The notes under the pieces: generated by a model
Told to the model about the DNA's origin: nothing
What the model saw: the letters and a program-made list of their open reading frames with translations, nothing else
The model's database searches: none
In this document: positions 57,291-64,000 of the stretch, piece after piece
Layout: each line of letters begins with the position of its first letter
How positions within the stretch are numbered: the first letter of the stretch is position 1
Made by a program: the position numbers and the translations under genes
Assembly: GCF_004327985.1 (NCBI RefSeq)
Contig: NZ_SJDL01000002.1
Span: 1 to 64,000, forward strand
Reading direction: 5' to 3'
DNA: 64,000 bases
Source of the DNA: Marinobacter halodurans
Lineage (GTDB): Bacteria > Pseudomonadota > Gammaproteobacteria > Pseudomonadales > Oleiphilaceae

Positions 57291-59063
57291 TTAGTAAGTC
57301 CGAATCTTCGGCTGGAAGGTATCCACCGTCTTCGGCGCGAAGTTGACATCACGCTTGCCTACACGCTTCTCAAGCGGGAAGTACAGCGAGTGCTTCAGCC
57401 AGTTCTCATCGTCGCGCTCGGTAAAGTCGTTACGTGCATGGGCACCACGACTCTCCTTGCGCTCAATGGCTGAAACCGCAGTGGCATAGGCGACTTCATA
57501 CAGGTTGTCCAGCTCCAGCGCTTCGACACGATCGGTGTTGAACGCGTTGCTGCGGTCGGTCAGCCTGGTCTTGCGAACCCGCTCGCCGATCTCGTCCAGC
57601 TTCTTGAGCCCTTTCTCCATGCTCTCGCCGTCCCGGAACACACCGAAATAAAGCTGCATGGTGCTCTGCAGATCCTTGCGGACTTCGGCAACACTCTCCC
57701 CTTCGGACGCGCTATTGAGGCGATCAAGGCGAGCCATGGCACGCTTGATGTCCTCCTCGGTCGGCTCCATGACCTCGGCGCCTTCACGCAGCTGCTTCTC
57801 GATGTGCAGACCGGCAGCACGACCGAAGACAACCAGATCCAGCAGCGAGTTGCCACCCAGGCGGTTGGCGCCGTGTACAGACACGCAGGCGGCCTCACCG
57901 CAGGCAAACAGCCCTTCAATGAAGACATCGTTGCCATTCTCGTCCTGGGTAATCGCCTGGCCACCAACGTTGGTCGGGATACCACCCATCATGTAGTGAC
58001 AGGTCGGCACAACCGGGATGGGTTCCTTAACCGGATCCACATGCGCAAAGGTTCGTGACAGCTCACAGATGCCCGGCAGACGCAGGTTCAGCGTCTCTTC
58101 ACCCAGGTGATCCAGCTTGAGCAGAACGTGGTCCTTGTCCGGACCAACACCGCGGCCTTCCAGGATCTCGATGACCATGGACCGGGCAACAACATCACGT
58201 CCCGCCAGGTCTTTGGCGTTGGGCGCGTAGCGCTCCATGAAGCGCTCGCCTTCGGAGTTGATCAGGTAACCACCCTCACCCCGACACCCTTCGGTGACCA
58301 GCGTACCGGCACCGTGGATACCGGTCGGATGGAACTGCCACATCTCCATATCCTGAACCGGGAAGCCGGCGCGCAGCGCCATACCGATGCCGTCACCGGT
58401 GTTGATCAGGGCATTGGTGGTCGAGGCGTAGATCCGACCCGCACCGCCAGTAGCCAGGACCGTGGCCTTGGCCTTGATGAAGGCCACTTCGCCGGTTTCG
58501 ATCTCGATGGCGATAACGCCCACCACCTGGCTCTTGCTGTTCTTGACCAGATCGACGGCGTACCACTCGTTGAGGAAGGTCGTACCGCCTTTCAGGTTGG
58601 CCTGGTAAAGGGTATGCAGCAAGGCGTGACCGGTACGGTCAGCCGCCGCACAGGTACGGGCCGCCTGACCGCCTTTACCGTAGTCCTTGGACTGTCCGCC
58701 AAACGGACGCTGGTAGATGCGGCCGTTTTCGGTGCGCGAGAACGGAAGCCCCATATGCTCCAGCTCGAAGACAGCCTGCGGACCCACCGAACACATGTAC
58801 TCGATCGCGTCCTGGTCACCGATGTAGTCGGACCCCTTGACGGTGTCGTACATGTGCCAGCGCCAGTCGTCGTTCGGATCCGCACTGGCGATGGCACAGG
58901 TGATGCCACCCTGGGCGGAGACCGTATGAGAACGGGTCGGGAACACCTTGGTAAGACAGGCCGTGTTGACGCCGGATTCGGTCAGCTGCAGCGCCGCGCG
59001 CATGCCGGAGCCGCCACCGCCGATAACAATTGCGTCATAAGAAATTGTCTTCATATTAGACAT
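57291..59063 (-). CDS. sdhA: Succinate dehydrogenase flavoprotein subunit
   Basis: Oxidises succinate to fumarate with covalently bound FAD. The 590-residue protein has [16 protein letters not shown], the FAD-linking His in [12 protein letters not shown], the active-site region [21 protein letters not shown] and [18 protein letters not shown]. Start is ATG at 59063, 3 bp after the sdhD stop; a second ATG at 59054 is possible. Confidence 0.97.
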   Translation of the reverse strand: MSNMKTISYDAIVIGGGGSGMRAALQLTESGVNTACLTKVFPTRSHTVSAQGGITCAIASADPNDDWRWHMYDTVKGSDYIGDQDAIEYMCSVGPQAVFELEHMGLPFSRTENGRIYQRPFGGQSKDYGKGGQAARTCAAADRTGHALLHTLYQANLKGGTTFLNEWYAVDLVKNSKSQVVGVIAIEIETGEVAFIKAKATVLATGGAGRIYASTTNALINTGDGIGMALRAGFPVQDMEMWQFHPTGIHGAGTLVTEGCRGEGGYLINSEGERFMERYAPNAKDLAGRDVVARSMVIEILEGRGVGPDKDHVLLKLDHLGEETLNLRLPGICELSRTFAHVDPVKEPIPVVPTCHYMMGGIPTNVGGQAITQDENGNDVFIEGLFACGEAACVSVHGANRLGGNSLLDLVVFGRAAGLHIEKQLREGAEVMEPTEEDIKRAMARLDRLNSASEGESVAEVRKDLQSTMQLYFGVFRDGESMEKGLKKLDEIGERVRKTRLTDRSNAFNTDRVEALELDNLYEVAYATAVSAIERKESRGAHARNDFTERDDENWLKHSLYFPLEKRVGKRDVNFAPKTVDTFQPKIRTY

Positions 59064-59066
59064 AAA

Positions 59067-59411
59067 TCAAAGCCCCCAGAGAATCTGTACACCCCAAACC
59101 ACATAGACGAACATCACAGCACCACAGAACGCCTGCACCAGGAAGCGCGGCGCGGTGGCCTTGATGTAGTCGGTTGTCACGGTCCAGAGCCCGACCCATG
59201 CATGGCCGCCGATCGAAAACAGCGCCATCAGGCTGAAGATCTTGAACCAGGTTTGATCGAACAGACCCGCCCAACTGGCATAATCCACGTCAGTGAACAG
59301 CAGGAAACCCAGCATAAAAAGGGTGTATAGCGCCAGTACGTAGGCGGTGACGCGCTGGATCATCCAGTCATAGACACCACTGCGACCCAGGTTCGTTACG
59401 CTGCTTACCAT
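59067..59411 (-). CDS. sdhD: Succinate dehydrogenase membrane anchor SdhD
   Basis: A 114-residue anchor with three membrane spans (YVLALYTLFMLGFLLF, FSLMALFSIGGHAWVGLWTV, FLVQAFCGAVMFVYVVWGV) and the heme-ligand region HAWVGLWTVTTDY. I chose ATG at 59411 (MVSSVTNLGRSGVYDWMIQRV), which overlaps the sdhC end by 7 bp and matches the usual N-terminus; a TTG two codons earlier is less likely. Confidence 0.93.
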   Translation of the reverse strand: MVSSVTNLGRSGVYDWMIQRVTAYVLALYTLFMLGFLLFTDVDYASWAGLFDQTWFKIFSLMALFSIGGHAWVGLWTVTTDYIKATAPRFLVQAFCGAVMFVYVVWGVQILWGL

Positions 59412-59779
59412 ACCCAAACCCCCGCGAGAACGATCAGGATGACGGAAATAACCACGGTGGCTTGCGCGGCCAGTCGGCCGGACTGCAGTTCTTCGCAGTA
59501 CCCCATGTCCATGATCAGGTGCTTGATACCTGCCACCAGGTGATACAGCAGAGCAGACAGGATGCCCCAGATGATCAGCTTCGCCAGGAAGCTGTCCAGC
59601 AAGTTACCAACCGCATTGAAGCCGTCCTCCCCCGACAGGGAAAGTTGCAGACCGTACAGCATGAACGCAATACCGACGAAGATAATGATTCCGCTGATTC
59701 GGTGCAGGATCGAGGTGATCGCTGGCAATGGGAAATGGAACTTGCTGAGATCGAGATTTACTGGTCGTTTGCTATTCAC
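59405..59779 (-). CDS. sdhC: Succinate dehydrogenase cytochrome b556 subunit SdhC
   Basis: The 124-residue subunit begins VNSKRPVNLDLSKFHFPLPAITSILHRISG, the canonical SdhC start with the quinone-site Ser/Arg in SILHRISG, and has three spans; the heme ligand His is in LYHLVAGIKHLIMD. Start is GTG at 59779, preceded by GAGAGAG; the frame stays open upstream to 59926. First gene of the sdhCDAB-sucAB-lpdA-sucCD cluster. Confidence 0.95.
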   Translation of the reverse strand: MNSKRPVNLDLSKFHFPLPAITSILHRISGIIIFVGIAFMLYGLQLSLSGEDGFNAVGNLLDSFLAKLIIWGILSALLYHLVAGIKHLIMDMGYCEELQSGRLAAQATVVISVILIVLAGVWVW

Positions 59780-59947
59780 AGCTCTCTCACACTCTCTTCT
59801 TGTCCGGTTCACCGTAAGCTCGCCGGACGGATGGTTGGTGTAGTTGGGTGTTCTTTTGTGGATCAGAACAATGGAGGGAGAACACGACACTGACGAAACG
59901 TCGTCATTGGCGTTCCAGACTGGCATGTCCCCGATTCCGGGCTAGGG

Positions 59948-59976
59948 ATTATAAGGAGTGGCCCCTTGAATTACAA
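59948..59976 (-). promoter_or_regulatory. Sigma-70 promoter of the sdh operon
   Basis: On the minus strand TTGTAA (59976-59971), a 17-base spacer and a perfect TATAAT (59953-59948). Predicted leader to sdhC is about 160 nt. A palindrome CAAGCC-TCCT-GGCTTG at 60024-60039 lies about 50 bp upstream and could be a regulator site. Confidence 0.8.
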
Positions 59977-60164
59977 ACCGGCAATCGACCGAAACCCCTC
60001 AGTGAGCGGGCATTTAGCCACCAACAAGCCTCCTGGCTTGCATTAACATTTAGGAACCTACAAAACTTTTCAGACCAAGGTCCAGTCTCGGCAATTCCCT
60101 ATCGCTGATCCCTCAAATTACCCATTTCGCCACTATACATCATTGCGAATTCCTGCTTCATCCA

Positions 60165-60192
60165 TTGACAATAAAAGCCAACTCCCTATATT
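60165..60192 (+). promoter_or_regulatory. Sigma-70 promoter of gltA
   Basis: A perfect TTGACA (60165-60170), 16-base spacer and TATATT (60187-60192). The leader to the gltA ATG would be about 285 nt, unusually long. The rest of the 700-bp sdhC-gltA gap (59780-60483) holds no recognisable gene. Confidence 0.75.
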
Positions 60193-60483
60193 TTGCCGCC
60201 ACGCTTCAAAACTGTGTGTGTGCCCGACGCTGGGCGTGAAACACCGATCTGACGGTTTTTGCGGAATAACCAAGCAACTCACCCCCTGCACCCCGGTGCA
60301 GCCCGGAATGCCGCGCCCAGAGGCGTTCCGTCCGTGACCTCACGGAGTGATGTTGCAATAATATGCGTTTTCAAGAGAGCAACCGGCGGCGGGCAGAACA
60401 TCCATTCAGCCTGTCCTGCAGCACCGCCTGCGGCGTCTCCGGAAACCTTTCTAACGCTGGAAATGCTGATATAGGAGAGCACC

Positions 60484-61758
60484 ATGACCGACAGGAAAGC
60501 ACAGCTTTCGGTGGGTGATAAGTCAATTGAGCTGCCCGTATATGCCGGCACGGAAGGTCCAGATGTCATCGACGTCAGAGGTCTCGTCCAGGAAGGCGTC
60601 TTTACCTACGATCCAGGCTTCGTATCCACCGCAGCCTGCGAATCCAAGATCACCTACATTGACGGTGCCAATGGTGTTCTTCTGCACCGCGGGTACCCGA
60701 TCGAACAGCTGGCAGAGAAGTCCGACTACCTGGAAGTCTGCTACCTGCTGCTCAATGGTGAACTGCCGACAGCCGAGGAAGATGCCCGCTTCCGCGACAC
60801 CGTCAAGCACCACACCATGATTCACGACCAGATGCGCCATTTCTTCAGCGGTTTCCGGCGTGACGCGCACCCAATGGCCATCATGTGCGGCGTGGTCGGC
60901 GCCCTGTCCGCCTTCTATCACGACCAGATGGACGTGACCAACCAGGAGCAGCGCGAGATCACCGCTCACCGCCTGGTCGCCAAGATGCCGACCATCGCGG
61001 CCTGGTGCTACAAGTACGCCAACGGGCAGCCTTTCATCTACCCGCGCAACGACCTGAGCTATTCCGAAAACTTCCTGCAGATGATGTTCGGCAACCCCTG
61101 CGAGGAGTACAAGGTCAATCCGGTCCTGGCCAAGGCCATGGACAAGATCTTCATCCTCCACGCCGACCACGAACAGAACGCCTCCACCTCCACCGTACGC
61201 CTGGCCGGCTCCACCGGCGCCAACCCCTACGCGTGTATCGCCTCCGGGATCGCCGCCCTTTGGGGCCCCGCGCACGGCGGTGCCAACGAGGCGGTACTGG
61301 ACATGCTGGCCGAGATCGGCGACGAAGCCAATATCGAGAAGTTCGTGGCCAAGGCCAAGGACAAGGATGACCCCTTCCGCCTGATGGGCTTCGGTCACCG
61401 GGTCTACAAGAACTTCGACCCGCGCGCCAAGGTCATGCGCGAGACGTGTCACGAGGTCCTGGCCGAGCTCGGCCTGGAAAACGATCCGCTGCTGCGCATC
61501 GCCCAGCGTCTCGAGAAAATTGCCCTGGAGGACGACTACTTCGTGGAGCGCAAGCTCTACCCGAACGTCGACTTCTACTCCGGCATCATCCTGAAAGCGA
61601 TCGGCATTCCGACCTCCATGTTCACGGTGATCTTCGCCATGGCACGTACCATCGGCTGGTTCTCCCACTGGAACGAGATGGTCAGCGGCAGCTACCGTAT
61701 AGGACGGCCGCGCCAGCTTTACACCGGCGCCAGCAAGCGCGACTATCCTGCAAAGTAA
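60484..61758 (+). CDS. gltA: Citrate synthase (type II)
   Basis: Condenses oxaloacetate and acetyl-CoA. The 424-residue protein is of the hexameric, NADH-sensitive type II size. Active-site blocks are [41 protein letters not shown] and [15 protein letters not shown]. The ATG has GGAG about 8 bases upstream. It is divergent from sdhC and followed by a terminator. Confidence 0.97.
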   Translation: MTDRKAQLSVGDKSIELPVYAGTEGPDVIDVRGLVQEGVFTYDPGFVSTAACESKITYIDGANGVLLHRGYPIEQLAEKSDYLEVCYLLLNGELPTAEEDARFRDTVKHHTMIHDQMRHFFSGFRRDAHPMAIMCGVVGALSAFYHDQMDVTNQEQREITAHRLVAKMPTIAAWCYKYANGQPFIYPRNDLSYSENFLQMMFGNPCEEYKVNPVLAKAMDKIFILHADHEQNASTSTVRLAGSTGANPYACIASGIAALWGPAHGGANEAVLDMLAEIGDEANIEKFVAKAKDKDDPFRLMGFGHRVYKNFDPRAKVMRETCHEVLAELGLENDPLLRIAQRLEKIALEDDYFVERKLYPNVDFYSGIILKAIGIPTSMFTVIFAMARTIGWFSHWNEMVSGSYRIGRPRQLYTGASKRDYPAK

Positions 61759-61778
61759 TCGCTTCGCAGGATCCGGTG

Positions 61779-61809
61779 AAAAGGGCTGCACAGTGTGCGG
61801 CCCTTTTTT
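61779..61809 (+). terminator. gltA terminator
   Basis: AAGGGC-T-GCAC-AGT-GTGC-G-GCCCTT followed by a T-run (61804-61809), 20 bp after the gltA stop. Confidence 0.87.
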
Positions 61810-61879
61810 GTTGGTACAGACTCGAGACTCAACCGTCACCCCCGCCGGGGTGCAACTCTGGATATCAGGAGGCAGAATC

Positions 61880-62764
61880 ATGTCCAGCAAGGTGACCTTC
61901 ATCGGACTGGGTGTCATGGGCTACCCGATGGCCGGACATCTGGCCAACGCCGGCCACGACGTCACCGTCTTCAACCGGACCAGCGCAAAAGCCGGGGAAT
62001 GGACCCGGGAGTACAAGGGGAAGGCCTGCAGCAGCATTGCCGAGGCGGTGGCTGAAGCGGATTTCGTGATGACCTGCGTCGGTGCCGATCCCGACCTGCG
62101 CCAGGTTTATCTCGGTCCCGGGGGCATCATTGCCAACGCCCCGGACCACGCCATTCTGGTTGATCACACCACGGTCTCGGCCGGTGTCACGGCGGAGATC
62201 GCCCAGGCGGCCTCAGAGCGCGGCCAGTCGTTCATAGACGCCCCGGTCTCCGGTGGGCAGCAAGGCGCAGAGAACGGCAAACTGACGGTCATGTGTGGCG
62301 CCGACCCGGCGGCTTTCGAAAAGGCCAGGCCCTTGATGGAACTTTACGGCAAGGCCGTTACCCGGATGGGCGAACCGGGTAAGGGCCAGCTCACCAAGAT
62401 GGTCAACCAGATCGCCATAGCTGGCCTTGTCCAGGGCCTGTCCGAGTGCCTCTACTTTGCTGAAAAGTCAGGCCTCGACCAGCGCCAGGTGATCGATGTC
62501 ATTTCACAGGGCGCCGCCCAATCCTGGCAGATGGAGAACCGTGCAGACACCATGATTGCCGGTAAGTACGACCACGGATTCGCCGTCAACTGGATGCGCA
62601 AGGATCTGGATATCTGCCTGACCGAAGCCCGGGAGCGCGGCATCACCCTGCCCGTCACCGCCCTGGTGGACCAGTTCTACGCGGACGTACAGAGCATGGG
62701 CGGCGAGCGCTGGGATACCTCCAGCCTGCTGGCCCGCCTGCGCAAGCTGGGCGGCCTTCAATAA
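61880..62764 (+). CDS. NAD(P)-dependent beta-hydroxyacid dehydrogenase
   Basis: The 294-residue protein belongs to the 3-hydroxyisobutyrate/tartronate-semialdehyde reductase family: N-terminal Rossmann motif FIGLGVMGYPMAGHLANAGHDVTVFNRT, substrate motif DAPVSGGQQGAENGKLTVMCGG-like (here GAD), and the catalytic Lys in KMVNQIAIAG. The helical C-terminal domain ends LLARLRKLGG. Exact substrate not determinable. I chose ATG at 61880 with GGAGG 7 bases upstream; the longer frame from 61793 overlaps the gltA terminator. Confidence 0.92.
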   Translation: MSSKVTFIGLGVMGYPMAGHLANAGHDVTVFNRTSAKAGEWTREYKGKACSSIAEAVAEADFVMTCVGADPDLRQVYLGPGGIIANAPDHAILVDHTTVSAGVTAEIAQAASERGQSFIDAPVSGGQQGAENGKLTVMCGADPAAFEKARPLMELYGKAVTRMGEPGKGQLTKMVNQIAIAGLVQGLSECLYFAEKSGLDQRQVIDVISQGAAQSWQMENRADTMIAGKYDHGFAVNWMRKDLDICLTEARERGITLPVTALVDQFYADVQSMGGERWDTSSLLARLRKLGGLQ

Positions 62765-62780
62765 CTTGATTCAGGGCAAC

Positions 62781-62808
62781 AAAAAAGGGCCTCGCAAGGC
62801 CCTTTTTT
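62781..62808. terminator. Bidirectional terminator between dehydrogenase gene and topA
   Basis: AAAAAAGGGCCT-CGCA-AGGCCCTTTTTT, a perfect stem with A-run on one side and T-run on the other, in the 55-bp gap between two convergent genes, so it serves both. Confidence 0.92.
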
Positions 62809-62819
62809 GATTGTGGCGA

Positions 62820-64000
62820 TCAGGATTTCTTGTCTTTCGGCTGCCATTTTCCGTTGGCGTAGAACGCGCTCCAGCCGGTGGCCTTGCCGTCCTTCTCGCT
62901 CATCACGTACTGCTCCCTGGTCTTGCGGCTGTAGCGGATGACTGTCGGGTTTCCTTCGGGATCCTGCTCAGGTGCCTCCATCAGGAACGCGTACTTTGGA
63001 TCGATCTCGTCGCGATGAGGCTTGATCTCCTTCACCAGCGGCGCACGGGTTTCCCGGTTCTTGGGAAACTTGCTGGCCGCCAGGAACAGTCCGGATGCGC
63101 CGTCACGCAGCACGTAGGTGTCATCGACCTTCTCGCACTTGAGCTCCGGCATGGGGACCGGGTCCATCTTGGGGGGCGCCGGTTCACCGTTGCGGAGCAA
63201 CTTACGGGTGTTCTTGCACTCACTGTTGGTGCACCCGAAGTACTTGCCAAAGCGGCCGGTCTTGAGCTGCATCTCGGAGCCGCACTTGTCACACTCCAGC
63301 GTCGGGCCGTCGTAGCCCTTGATGCGGAAAGTCCCCTCTTCCACCTCGTAACCGGAGCAATCCGGGTTGTTACCACAGACGTGCAGCTTGCGCTTCTCGT
63401 CGATCAGGTAGCTGTCCATGGCGGTGCCGCACTTCGGGCAACGACGTTTCTTGCGCAGCAGGCGGCTCTCACCCTCGCCTTCCACATCATCATCGGCGCT
63501 GACGACATCGTCGCCGGAAACCAGATTGATCGTGGTCTTGCAGCGTTCCTTGGGCGGCAAGCTGTAGCCGGAACACCCCAGGAACACGCCGGTGCTGGCG
63601 ACACGGATCTGCATCGGGCGCGAGCAGCTGGGGCACGGTATGTCGGTTTCTGTCGGCGTGTTGCCACGCATACCACCCTGCTCGGCGTCACTACCCGCCT
63701 CTTCCAACTGCTGCCTGAACCGGCCGTAGAAACCGTTGAGCACCTTCTTCCAGTCGATTTCGCCGGATGCGATCTCGTCCAGTTCCTCTTCCAGGCGAGC
63801 CGTAAAGTCGTAGTCCATCAGGTTCTTGAAGGATTCCGACAGTCGATCCGTAACGATATCGCCCATCTTTTCAGCGTAGAAGCGGCGATTCTGCAGCCGT
63901 ACATAGCCCCGGTCCTGAATGGTCGAGATGATCGACGCATAGGTCGAAGGCCGCCCAATACCCCGCTTTTCCAGCTCCTTGACCAGGCTTGCTTCGGTGT
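62820..64000 (-). CDS. topA: DNA topoisomerase I, C-terminal part (runs off right edge)
   Basis: Relaxes negative supercoils. The frame is open from the stop at 62820 to the right edge, about 393 visible residues. Upstream of the Met at 63866 it reads [32 protein letters not shown], a conserved part of the type IA core. The C-terminal domain has three four-Cys zinc-ribbon repeats ([12 protein letters not shown]..., [12 protein letters not shown]..., [21 protein letters not shown]) and a final basic region. The catalytic Tyr lies outside the window. Confidence 0.96.
   Translation of the reverse strand, partial: TEASLVKELEKRGIGRPSTYASIISTIQDRGYVRLQNRRFYAEKMGDIVTDRLSESFKNLMDYDFTARLEEELDEIASGEIDWKKVLNGFYGRFRQQLEEAGSDAEQGGMRGNTPTETDIPCPSCSRPMQIRVASTGVFLGCSGYSLPPKERCKTTINLVSGDDVVSADDDVEGEGESRLLRKKRRCPKCGTAMDSYLIDEKRKLHVCGNNPDCSGYEVEEGTFRIKGYDGPTLECDKCGSEMQLKTGRFGKYFGCTNSECKNTRKLLRNGEPAPPKMDPVPMPELKCEKVDDTYVLRDGASGLFLAASKFPKNRETRAPLVKEIKPHRDEIDPKYAFLMEAPEQDPEGNPTVIRYSRKTREQYVMSEKDGKATGWSAFYANGKWQPKDKKS

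Overview
The window comes from a GC-rich gammaproteobacterium. The gene order (GntR-smc-zipA-ligA; cheR/cheV beside flgA-flgM-flgN; sdhCDAB-sucAB-lpdA-sucCD divergent from gltA; trpS-scpA-scpB-rluB) is of the Pseudomonas/Marinobacter type. A motile marine, Marinobacter-like bacterium is the best guess, but no 16S rRNA gene is present to settle this. Most of the window is chromosomal core with shorter accessory patches.

Layout. 1-3535: start of a very large secreted protein built from near-identical 398-residue tandem repeats, running off the left edge, preceded by a transglutaminase-like gene (3575-4465). 4891-5693: tRNA-Ser(GGA) with two extra copies of its 3' end, each next to its own terminator hairpin. 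5819-9478: flagellar/chemotaxis genes cheR, cheV, flgA, flgM, flgN, with two clear sigma-28 promoters. 9568-16869: a MshEN-type protein, periplasmic prolyl isomerase, mnmC, a CBS-domain protein and a Calx-beta lipoprotein. 17047-24682: ligA, zipA, smc and a GntR regulator. 24767-26474: an ECF42-type sigma factor with its DGPF/YCII partner and a matching promoter. 26505-26670: a decayed fragment of a dbpA paralogue. 26785-33629: a chemoreceptor and a polyamine-type ABC transporter. 33775-34056: a decayed umuD-like fragment. 34511-37326: dbpA, a YrhK-like protein, and an ArsR regulator with a small membrane protein.

37456-41880 is the most interesting part. An ECF sigma factor and its anti-sigma factor face a secreted subtilisin. 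Downstream lie a secreted Gly/Ser- and Ala-rich coiled-coil protein and an outer-membrane beta-barrel. Three promoter-like elements with the same motif and spacing (GGAAT-N16-CGTT) precede the sigma gene, the protease gene and the coiled-coil/barrel pair. Two of them are back to back and share a perfect 19-bp palindrome. This looks like a self-contained ECF regulon for cell-surface proteins.

42043-48088: a membrane-anchored unknown, a TfoX-N protein, a GAF-GGDEF diguanylate cyclase, rluB, scpB, scpA and trpS. 48315-61758: the TCA block sucCD, lpdA, sucB, sucA, sdhBADC (all minus strand) and divergent gltA, with consensus-like sigma-70 promoters in the 700-bp sdhC-gltA gap. 61880-62764: a beta-hydroxyacid dehydrogenase. 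62820-64000: the 3' part of topA, running off the right edge.
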